DNA from: Roseovarius confluentis
GTDB lineage: Bacteria > Pseudomonadota > Alphaproteobacteria > Rhodobacterales > Rhodobacteraceae
Direction of reading: 5' to 3'
Assembly: GCF_002917925.1 (NCBI RefSeq)
Contig: NZ_PPFE01000004.1
Coordinates: forward strand, 186,001-250,000
DNA length: 64,000 nt
The position numbers were made by a program, and so were the translations under genes. Shown here piece after piece: positions 16,416 to 27,200 of the stretch. The number at the start of each line of letters is the position of its first letter. Positions within the stretch are counted from its first letter, which is position 1. Under the pieces are notes generated by a model. That model ran no database searches and was not told the origin of the DNA. It saw only the letters and a list, made by a program, of their open reading frames with translations.

Positions 16416-17817
16416 GGGGCAGTTCGATTTCTTCGTTCGAGGATCGCACGGGCAAAACCACCTGAAGCTCGGACGAGTTGTCCAGGATTTGCAGGTCGAC
16501 TTTTCCTTCGAATGCGTCGAGCCGACGGCGCATGCCTTGTAGTCCGAGGTGCCAAGGGGTGCCCGGGCGAATTGACCGTGCGGATTTCGAATGACCTCCC
16601 AGAATGGAGATGTGCAAAGCGGAACCTGCTTGGCGGACCGTTACACGTGGAGGGATGCCATGGCCGTGGCGTACCGCGTTGCCAAGGCCTTCGCAGATGA
16701 CGCGGTAGAGACAGATCTTTCGCGCAAGATCCAGATCATCAAGCGGCTTTTCCACATCGGTTTCGACATCGCCCGGCATAAGTGCTTTGTGGCGATCGAC
16801 GGCCAGCCCGACGACGCCTTCGGTGTTCAAGCCCTCCAATTCGGGTAGGATCAGACCGGCGGAAATGGATCGCAATTCCGTCATGACTTGATGGACCAAG
16901 TCGCCTGCGCTTTTTCCGTCTGGCATCTCCTTGTCGCCATCTTTGCCCTGCATCAGCGAGACAAGTCCGAGGATCTGAATTGGACCGTCATGCAACTCGG
17001 CCCCGACGACGTTCAAGACCTGTTCGTTGGCTTGAGCCGCATCCAGCCGCGCCTGGTTGGCGTCGCGGCGTAGCTGGTCGTTCTGCTTGGTTATCTCGCG
17101 CTCGCGTTCGAGCCTTAGTTCCAATCGAGCGCTTTGACTGAACGTCAAGGCAAGCATTCCAAGCATGCCAATGGTCACAAGTGCTACGGCAGCCCAAACC
17201 ATGCGCTCAACAAAGTTGCGCTCCTGCAAGATCTTCGCGGCGTCCAGATATATCTCTCCGACGGCAATCACGTTGTCCGTATTGGGATCTTGGATCGGTG
17301 CGTATACCTCAAGAAAGGGGTGGGCGAGGGGGAAATTCGTTTCGATTGTGCCTGACGTTTCCAGATCCACGATGAAATCCCCTTCCGACGCCACTTGAAG
17401 ATCATCTTCGTCGTGATGCTGGGGAGAGTCGTCGGCCAGCGTCGAGTGGAGAAGGTTTCCGTCAAGGCTCCATATACGCATAACGAAATCTGTTTTCTCG
17501 AAAGGTACATTGCTGAATATCTGTTCTGCGCCGGTGTCGGCCCTCTCGCTATTTTCGGGAGCTCCCAAAGCCAATGGTACAAGAACATTCTCGATATAGG
17601 CGCTTCCAACGCGACCCTGCGATTGAAGTTGCAGAGAGCGATACTCGCAGATCACGAAGGAGCCGAGCGAGAACATGACCACGAGTACGATCAAGGTAAA
17701 GACCGTTGCCAGGGGGCTGGGTGCGAGGATGAACCGTCTGGACGTGGCCTCCGGCGATTCGGCTGATTGGAGCGACTCGGGTTCGCGATTCGGCGTGGGG
17801 CTCTTTTTCTGGAACAT
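16408..17817 (-). CDS. NarX/DegS-type sensor histidine kinase
   Basis: A 469-residue membrane kinase with membrane segments at about residues 35-60 and 210-235 and a periplasmic domain of about 150 residues between them. A coiled linker is followed by a HisKA_3-type dimerisation helix, with His276 in the ELHDGPIQ motif. The ATP-binding domain has GLGNAVRHGHG (N box-like) and HLGLQGMRRRLDAFEG (G box). The partner is the convergent NarL-type regulator; the genes overlap at 16408-16415. The periplasmic sensor has no recognised family, so the stimulus is unknown. Confidence 0.88.
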   Translation of the reverse strand: MFQKKSPTPNREPESLQSAESPEATSRRFILAPSPLATVFTLIVLVVMFSLGSFVICEYRSLQLQSQGRVGSAYIENVLVPLALGAPENSERADTGAEQIFSNVPFEKTDFVMRIWSLDGNLLHSTLADDSPQHHDEDDLQVASEGDFIVDLETSGTIETNFPLAHPFLEVYAPIQDPNTDNVIAVGEIYLDAAKILQERNFVERMVWAAVALVTIGMLGMLALTFSQSARLELRLEREREITKQNDQLRRDANQARLDAAQANEQVLNVVGAELHDGPIQILGLVSLMQGKDGDKEMPDGKSAGDLVHQVMTELRSISAGLILPELEGLNTEGVVGLAVDRHKALMPGDVETDVEKPLDDLDLARKICLYRVICEGLGNAVRHGHGIPPRVTVRQAGSALHISILGGHSKSARSIRPGTPWHLGLQGMRRRLDAFEGKVDLQILDNSSELQVVLPVRSSNEEIELPLS

Positions 17818-17920
17818 GTTTTTGTCTGCTGGCGCAGACAGGCACGTCGGGTCGGTGCGCTTTGAAGATGCGCAAACGCCATCTGCACTGCCTGGCTGAC
17901 GATTTAGTCCTAACCTAAAA

Positions 17921-17956
17921 TTAACTATTATTAACGGGGAATTAATAACATCTTAA
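17921..17956. promoter_or_regulatory. Phased TTAA array, candidate CtrA binding region
   Basis: TTAA occurs at 17921, 17931, 17942 and 17953, that is spacings of 10, 11 and 11 bases. The last three make two exact TTAA-N7-TTAA units sharing the middle block, which is the core of the alphaproteobacterial CtrA site. It lies 104-139 bases upstream of the kinase start and about 300 bases upstream of the peroxidase-RTX start. Confidence 0.5.
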
Positions 17957-18215
17957 TCACACTGGATGGTTTCGCGGTATGGGCTTTGGTCCGCATGTCG
18001 TCTCGGCCTTTGGTCTGAAAATTCCGCGATCCTTGGTCTGACTTTTTCTTCAGCCTTTTGCAGTCGAGATACGGCGGACCTCTGCCCATGGCGGAAATTT
18101 GGCAGAAGTGAGACCGTAATCGGGCAATTGGGGGTCTCTGCTTTTTCTACAGAGCGACGCTGCTTTTCTCAGTCGGGAGAGCGGGGCCTAAGACTTTGAC
18201 AAATTTAATTTAATT

Positions 18216-18239
18216 GCTCGCGCAGATGCTGCTGCGAGC
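18216..18239 (+). promoter_or_regulatory. Leader hairpin before the giant RTX gene
   Basis: GCTCGCGCAG (18216-18225) pairs with CTGCTGCGAGC (18229-18239) with one bulged base and a 3-base loop, ending just before the GGGGGAA ribosome binding site and the ATG at 18258. It could stabilise the transcript or affect initiation. No U-run, so not a terminator. Confidence 0.45.
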
Positions 18240-18257
18240 CCAGCGGGGGAATCTGAA

Positions 18258-21200
18258 ATGGCTGTCAAACTGAATGTCGCGGATCTGGAGTTCTTCATTC
18301 GTCAGGTCAAAATCGCGGAAGCGCATGCCGCGGGCACACCGCTCACGGAAATCTACGTCGATGCTGATGGCAACGTCGTGCCTGAAGGAACGGAAGGCGC
18401 TGTGCTCGCGTTGTCGCATCCGCTCGTGCCCGGAGGGCTTCGCACTGTCGATGGGACGCTGAACAACCTGATCGAAGGGCGGGAAACCTGGGGCGCGGCG
18501 GACACGGCCATGCCCCGGATGCTCAGCCCGAATTTCCGCGACGATATGGATGGCGACACGATGCCGTTCGGGCCTCCGGGTGGACCGGCCGTCACGAACA
18601 CCGACTACGGAGTGATCGGCGCGCCGACGGGCGACATGAGCGTGAATGGCGGGCATACCGGCAACGTAGCCGACGCGGACCCGCGGATCATTTCGAACCT
18701 GGTGGTGAGCCAGACCGTCGACAACCCGGCCGCGGTCGAGGCGTGGTTCGCCAACGACGCAGCACTGGCCGCTTTCCATGAGCGCTATGGCGAAGACGCG
18801 ATCCCGCTCCGTCCGGGCCAAGGGCCGAACCCCGTAGAAATTCTCAATGCGAGCTTCGAGGATCAGGTAATCGTCAATGGCGGGCCGGGCGTGCACGTGA
18901 CTGCGCTTGGCAATTGGACGCCGACACCGCCCTCTGGTTGGACGGTCACCGGTGGGCAGAGCGGCTTGTGGGCGCCGGTCGACGGCGTATCGGCTTCGGC
19001 GGGGCATTCGGGCCCGAACGTAGTTTGGCTCGAAGACGGTGCAGTCCTGTCTCAGGACACTGGCGTTCTGACCGAGGGTGCGAGCTATGGGCTGAGCCTG
19101 AGCGTTGGCGATCGGTCTGACATGGTTTGGTCGGGTGGCACCGCGCGTCTTGTTGCCGTTGATGCAGGCGGTGCGACCACGGTTCTGTCGTCCGTCGCAT
19201 TCCCGGAGCCTGCCAACGGGCAGTGGGAAGATGTGATGCTGGAGGCAGGCCCCATCCCCGCGGGCCTTGAGGGTCAGACCTTGCGCATCGAGGTTGAACA
19301 TGGCGGCGGCGCTCCACAGGTGTTGGTGGACAATGTTTCGCTGACGGCCCGTTTTGGCAACGAGATCGAGATCGACAACGTCGATCTGGCAACGCTTCCC
19401 AACATTGCGCCCGATGACGGCATATCCGCGCCCTTCAACGCCTGGATGACGTTCTTCGGCCAGTTCTTCGACCACGGGCTGGACCTTATCACCAAGGGTG
19501 ACAACGGGACGATCTACATTCCGCTTCAGCCGGACGATCCGCTGGTCGTGGGGGCCAATGGCGTCAACGATGGCATCGGCGCGATGGGTCAGGCCCTTGG
19601 CGACGACCTTCCGACGCATCTGAGGTTCATGGCGGTAACCCGGTCGACGCCGACCGAAGGCCCCGGCCCGGACGGTATCCTGGGCACGGCCGATGACACG
19701 GATCACGAAGGCGAGAACACGACGACGCCCTTCGTCGACCAGAACCAGACCTATACGTCTCATGCCTCGCACCAGGTGTTCCTGCGCGAATACGCGTTCG
19801 ATTCAAACGGCGAGCCGGTGGCAACCGGCCACCTCCTGGACGGTGCGAACGGCGGCCTGCCGACCTGGGCGGAAATCAAGGCGCAGGCGCGTGACATGCT
19901 CGGGATCGAGCTGACCGATGGCGACGTTCTCAACATTCCGCTGCTGCGGACGGATGCCTATGGCGAGTTCGTGCGGGGCGATAATGGGCTACCACTCATC
20001 GTGACCGGTATTGGCCCGGACGGTATTCCGAACACGGATGACGACGATGTTGTCGAAGGCGATCTGGACAACCCGGTCAACACGTTCACGGCGGGGGTGG
20101 CTGGCGCGGTCCGGATCGGACACGCGTTCCTTGACGATATCGCGCATGCGGCGAACCCGTTCGACTCGCAAACCGGGATGCTGAAGGTTGCCGACAACGA
20201 CGACGCGATTGGCCTGTCCGACAGCGAGAGCACGGAGGGCAAGTATGACAATGAATTACTGGACCGCCACTTCATCACCGGCGACGGGCGCGGTAACGAG
20301 AACATCGGCCTGACCGCGGTTCACCACGTGTTCCACTCGGAACACAACCGCCAGGTGGAGGCGCAGAAGCTGACCATCCTGGCCTCGGGCGATATCGACT
20401 TCATCAACGAATGGCTGCTGGAGGATCTGGCGCCGGACGCTGAGATCCCGACAGATCCCACGTTATTGACCTGGGACGGTGAGCGCCTCTTCCAAGCCGG
20501 GCGCTTTGCGACGGAAATGCAGTACCAGCACCTGGTGTTCGAGGAGTTCGGGCGCAAGATCCATCCGAATATCGACCCGTTCGTCTTTAACGCAGTGACG
20601 GATATCAACCCCTCGATCTTTGCCGAGTTCGCCAACGTGGTCTACCGCTTTGGCCACTCGATGCTGACCGAAAACATGCCGCGTGTGATGGTCGATAGCG
20701 AAACCGGCGATATCACGACCGACAACATGGGTCTGATCGCCGCCTTCCTCAATCCGGTTGCATTCGACAATGACGGTGCGATGACCGCGGACGAGGCCTC
20801 GGCGGCCGTCATCCTCGGCATGACAACCGAACGCGGAAGCCAGATCGACGAGTTCGTCGTGCCTGCCCTGCGCAGCAACCTACTTGGCCTGCCGCTCGAC
20901 CTCGCTGCGATCAACATCGCACGGGGCCGCGACACGGGTATCCCGACCTTCAACGAGGCGCGGGCGGAGCTGTATCAACAGACAAATTCCGTTTGGCTGA
21001 AACCCTATGAAAACTGGGTTGAACTGGCGACCAATCTCAAGACTCCGACCACGATCGTGAACCTGCTTGCGGCCTACGGGACGCACCAGACGATACTTGA
21101 TGCGACCACGCTTGACGAAAAACGCGAAGCGGCGTTCGAGCTTGTGTTCGGCAGCGATACGATGACGGACCAGGAACGCTTCAACTTCCTGCTGGGAGAT

Positions 21201-24200
21201 GCTGCCACGACCGGCCTCAACGACATCGACCTCTGGGTCGGTGGCTTGGCAGAGCGCATCATGCCCTTTGGTGGCATGCTGGGTTCGACGTTCACCGCCG
21301 TCTTCGAGGCGCAGATGGAAGCGCTGCAAGACGGCGACCGCTTCTACTATCTGAGCCGGACACAAGGTCAGAACTTCCTCAACGAGCTCGAAGAAAACTC
21401 CTTCTCGAAAATGCTCCTGGCCAATACCAGCCTGTCGGATCCCGGTGCAGACGGTATCCGTGGCACAGAGGATGATGTCATCAATCACCATATCGGCGTC
21501 GACTCGTTCGCGAAGTACGACTTCGTTCTGGAGGTCAACCAGGCCAACCAGCTGATCGACGACCCGGTTGGAAACGATCCGGTTCTCGAAGGTCTCGGAA
21601 TGGGTAAGGTCGTCCGCGATGATCCGACCACTGCCGAGGTTGAAACGAACTACATTCGCGTCACCGGTGGCGAGCACCTTGCGGTTGGCGGCACGAACGG
21701 CAACGACACGATCATTACGTCGGATGGCGATGACGGTATCTGGGGCGACGACGGGGATGACTTCATCCAGTCCGGCTTTGGCGTCGACCTCGTCAACGGC
21801 GGTGGCGGCAACGACATCATTCTGGATGATGGCGACGAAGGGGACTTCCTCAAGGGTGAAGGCGGTGACGACGTCATGGGGTCTGCAAACGGTGCAGACG
21901 TGCTCATGGGCGGTGGCGGCAAGGATGCCATCTTCCTCGGCGTCGATGCCTCCGAAGTCTTCGGTGGAACCGGTGACGACTTTATTCTGGGCGGCGATGG
22001 CGCCGATTTCCTGCTGGGCAACGAAGGTGACGACTGGATGGAGGCCGGTGGCGGTTTCGACGTGACGGCCGGCGACAACTCCGAACTGTTCTTCAACAGC
22101 AAGATCATCGGCCATGACGTGATGTTCGCGGGCTCGGATGAACATGATTTCGACGCTGAATCCGGCGACGACATCATGGTTCAGGGCGAGAGCGTGATGC
22201 GTAACGAGGGCATGTTCGGTTTCGACTGGGTCTCGTTCAAAGGGGTGGAGACCGACGCGTATGCCGACATGCGCATCAAGATCTTCACCACCGATGAGCA
22301 GGACATTCTGCGCAATCGTTTCGACAAGGTCGAAGGCCTGTCCGGCTGGGACATGGACGACACGCTGATAGGGGACGATCGCGTGGCGCCCGGAGCAGGA
22401 GAAGGCAACGAAAACGAGTTGTTCAACGATGGTCTGAACCAGGAAGGCATCGACAGGATCGAAGGGCTGGCGGAGCTGGTCGAGATCCTCAACGGAGAGG
22501 AGTTCTGGGAAGAGGGCAACATCCTGTTGGGCGGCGGAGGGTCGGACCTTATCACCGGCAACGGAGGCGACGACATCATAGATGGCGACCGCTGGCTCAA
22601 CGTCCGGATCCGGATTACCGGTGATCCGAACGATGAAAACACGGCCGGAAACGAAATCGCCACGGTCGACAGCCTGACACACGTCTTTACTGAGGAAGAC
22701 GGGGTGGATCCCGACTGGGTCGGTCAGAGCATGTTCGAATTGCTGGTTTCGCGTACGATTGCGCCCGGCCAGATGCATATCCAGCGCGAAATCCTGGATG
22801 GTGGACAAGAAGGCGACATCGACGTCGCGGTCTTCAACGACAACCGGGATCAGTACACGATCACCGATCTGGGCGACGGCATGATCCGCGTTGAACACAC
22901 CGGGTTCGGCACCAATCCCGACATCCTGATCGATGACGGCACGGATACCCTGCACAACATCGAGGTGTTGCGCTTTGCCGATGGCGATATCCTGGCTCCG
23001 CAGCCGGCGACAGGCATGCCCGTCATCAATGATCCGACGCCGACCAATGGCCAGGTGTCTCCGGTCGAGGGTCAGGTGCTGACGGTGGATGTGAGCGGCA
23101 TCGCGGACGCAAATGGTCTGGGTACGTTCAACTACCAGTGGCAGTATCTCAACGATGGTGTCTGGACCGATATCCCCGGTGCGGATGAAGCGACGTTCAC
23201 ACCGAACGATCCGAACCCCATTCAGGAGTTTTTCGGCGACATCAGCGAGATCGGTCGCCAACTGAGGGTCGAGGTGAGCTTCGTCGATGGCGGCGGCACG
23301 CTCGAAACCGTCTATTCCGAACCGACCCTCGCGGTGGAAGAGAACCCCGGCGTGACGCTGAATGGCGCACCGTTCCAAAATAACACGCTGGACGGCGGTG
23401 ACGGAAACGACGTGCTGAACGGCGTGACACCAATTAACTTGGGCATCTTTGGTACTTTCGGCGGTAATGACACTCTCAACGGCAATGGCGGCGACGACCT
23501 CCTGTACGGAAACGGCGGCAACGACGTGCTGAACGGCGGTGCCGGCTTCGACCTGCTCGACGGCGGCGGCGGCAACGACGTGTTGAACGGCGGGGCGGAC
23601 AACGACATTATCCTTGCCGGTGGCGGCACCGATACCATCATCCAGGCATCGACCGACGGACGCGACGTCGTCGATGGTGGCGGTGGCACGGACACCTATC
23701 GCCTGCAGGGCAATGCCGAAGCTGAAACCTTCACTGTCTACGCCATGTCGGGCGGTCAGAATGCGGGGCTCGCGGCAAGCCTTGGTACGGTCATCCAGGC
23801 CTCGACCGAGATCGTCATCACCCGCACTGTCGGTGCGACCACCACCATCGTGGCGGAGCTCGACAACATCGAGGAAATCGAGATCGATACGCTGAACGTG
23901 TCGGCCAACAACGGAAACGGAGTGCCCGATGGCGGCGCTGTAGGTGGCGATACGGTCAACATCGTTGGCAATTTCGACCCGACGAGCCTCAACTTCAGCA
24001 CGATCACCGTCAACGGCACTTCCGGCGACGATACGATCGACATCACGGCGCTGACATCGGGACACCGGATCGTGTTCCGCGGCGAAGGCGGCAACGATAC
24101 GATCATCGGCGCCCTGCGCCCGCAGGACGTGATCGAGCTGCCTGGCATCGGCGACCCAGAGGTCACCACCGACAGCAACGGCATGGTCACTGTCAGCCGT

Positions 24201-27200
24201 GGCGGATCGAGCGTTACCTTCGATGGTGCGTCAGGGATGCCGGCCATCGGAAGCGACATGGAGCTTGATGACGATGTGGCCGACGGCTCTTTCGCTCTGA
24301 GTGCGCGAGACCTTGAGGGCCTGAAGAACCTCGTCAATGGCGACCCGGCATTCGAGGGCGATGACGACACTGAGGGTGCTGCCGGAGTCAGAACGCTGAG
24401 CGGCGCCGGTAACAATGAGGACAATCCTGAATACGGCGCGGCGAACGAACCTTTCATCCGCTTGACCGAGGCCCGCTATGGCGAGCCGGACGAAAACGGA
24501 AACCGGGCGATCAACCCGATCTTCGACGGTCTGGATGCGCGGGATATTTCCAACATCCTCGGGCAGCAGGAGGCGGGTACGCCAACCAACGCGATGAATG
24601 CGAGCACGCTGTTCATGGCCTTCGGTCAGTATTTCGACCACGGGCTCGATTTTATCGGGAAGGACCCTGCCTTTGGCACGATCGAAATCGGCGGACCGGG
24701 GGCGGAACGCAGCCCGACATCCGACAACCCTGCCGACCTGACGCGGGCAGCCGTCTCGGGGTATGACGAAAACGGCGTGCCGCAGCATATCAACAACACG
24801 TCGCCTTATGTCGATCAGAACCAGGCTTATGGTAGCCACGAGTTGGTTGGTCAGTTCCTGCGCGAAAGTGATGGAGCACAAGGGTTTGGCATGCGTCTCC
24901 TGGGAGGCGAGGCCGATCCGTCGGATCCGGCATTCACCCTGCTTCCGACGCTGCGTGACCTGATCGAGCATCACTGGGCGGCCGAAACGATCTTTGAGGA
25001 TGCGGGTCTGCCGGGGGGAGCTGCAACGCTTCGCGATATGATGCCGGATCTGGTGGACGACACCACCGGCGAGATCGACGCGGCAGGGGTGCAAGCACTT
25101 GCATCGAACTTCCTGGGTTCCGGTCAGCCGCTGCTGCTGGATACCAACCCGTACATCAACTTGCTTGATCACCGGGTCGCTGGCGATGGCCGTGCGAACG
25201 AGAATATCGCACTGACATCGGTCCACACGATCTGGGCGCGGAACCACAACTTCCATGTCGAGAACCTGATCGCTCAGGGCTATGAAGGTTCCGCCGAGGA
25301 GATCTTCCAGGCCGCCAAGATGATCAACGAGAGCGACTATGCGCGGGTGGTCTTCCAGGAGTTCGCGGACAAGCTGCTTGGTGGTCTGCGCGACCCTGAC
25401 GGCGACTTCGGAACGCATGGCTGGGACGGCTACAATCCCGAAGCGGACGCCCGGATCAGCCACGAGTTCGCAGCCGCGGCGTACCGCTTCGGCCACTCGC
25501 TGGTCGGGGAGAACCTTCAGGTCACGGGACCCGATGGCGAGCCGATCCAGGTGCCGCTGTACGATGCCTTCCTCAACCCGAGCAATGATGCGTCGGTATT
25601 CACGGGGCCGCTTCCTCCGGGATATGTGCCGCAACCGGGTTACAGCCAGTTCGGTGTCTCATCGATCGTTGGCGGGACTTCCACGCAGATGGCGGAAGAG
25701 GTGGACCTCAAGATCGTGGAGGCGATCCGGTCTGACCTTGTTCGGATCAACGCGGACCTGTTCTCGTTCAACGTGGCACGCGGTTGGGATGTCGGTCTTG
25801 GGACGCTGAACCAGGTACGCGCTCAGCTTGCGGCTTCGATGGACAAGTATGTCAGCGAAGCGGTGGGGCTGGCCGGAGACCTGTCACCTTATGATAGCTG
25901 GGCCGACTTCCAGGCGCGTAACGATTTGAGCGACGAGATGATCGAGGATCTTATGGAGGCCTATCCTGACCTGGTGCTGGATACGCCCGAGAAGATCGCT
26001 GCTTTCGTCGCGGTGAACCCGGATATCGTACTGATGGACGGGGAGAACGGTGCGAAGATCGTCAAGGGGATCGACCGGGTGGATATGTGGACCGGCGGCC
26101 TTGCCGAGAAGCATATCAACGGTGGCATGGTGGGTCAGACCTTCTGGGTCGTGCTGCACGAACAGCTTGACCGTCTTCAAGAGGGCGACCGGTTCTACTA
26201 CCTTGACCGGTTTGACGACTTCGACTTCTACGATGCCTTCGGCGAAGATACGACATTCGCCAACATTGTCGCGCGCAACACGAGCCTTACGGATATCGAC
26301 AACAGCCTGTTCGATGCTGCGGTTGACGACGAAGACAACGGCAATGATGACGACAACGCCGACGATGACGACGACAATGCCGGTGATGATGACAACAACT
26401 CCGGTGACGACGACAACGGCGGTGACGACGACAATGCCGGTGACGACGATGATGAAGATGACGACGTCGGTGATGACGATGACGACGATGAGGCCGGGGA
26501 TGACGATGATGATGTAGGCGCCCCGCCGCTTGCGGCATCAGGTGATATCATCGGAACCGCTGCCGGAGACACCCTTTTCGGTGGCGACGAAGGCGACAAC
26601 ATCCTCGGACTGGGTGGACGCGACATGATCTTTGCCGGTGATGGCAATGACAATGTGCTCGCTGGTGGCGGTCGCGACATGGTCTTCGGTGACGAAGGCA
26701 ATGACAAGCTCTTCGGGGAGGGTGAAGACGACTTCATCCAGGGCGGAAGCGGCAACGACTTTGTCGTTGGCGGCGACGGTAACGATATGTTCCAGGCAAC
26801 CCAGGGCGACGGCGATGATGTCTACTACGGTGACGACGTCGGTGCCGACTCCGGGACGGATACCCTGGACATGTCCCAGATCACGGCGGACGCGACGGTT
26901 GACCTCGGAAGCGGCCCGGGGGGACGCGGTCATGCCTCCAGTGATCAATCCGGTAATGACGTGCTCTGGAGTGTCGAGAACTTTCTTGGAGGTTCCGGCG
27001 ACGACGTGATCACTGCCGGCAGCGCGCAGAACGAAATGGATGGTGGTGTCGGCAACGATGTCTATCGCTTCCTGTCTGCGTCGGACGCCGATGGCGATAC
27101 GATCCTGTCGTTCGAACCCGGTGACAAGATCGACCTTTCGCAGATCGATGCCAACGGGTCGGGCATGGGCAACGGAACGTTCTCTCTCGTGTCCGGCGCC

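Larger units (their letters stand above)
17818..18257. other. 440-bp regulatory region between kinase and giant RTX gene
   Basis: No protein-like frame is present. It holds the phased TTAA blocks at 17921-17956, a TTGACA at 18196-18201 with no matching -10 box, and a leader hairpin at 18216-18239. It must contain the promoters of the leftward kinase and the rightward peroxidase-RTX gene. Confidence 0.6.

Noticed and set aside
18196..18201. TTGACA box upstream of the giant RTX gene
   Set aside because: No -10-like hexamer at 16-18 bases; not enough for a promoter call.
20880..24065. Long leftward open frame (over 1,000 codons) opposite the giant RTX gene
   Set aside because: It is the antisense shadow of codon-biased RTX/peroxidase sequence; composition is Arg/Val/Asp-skewed, with no domains or start site.
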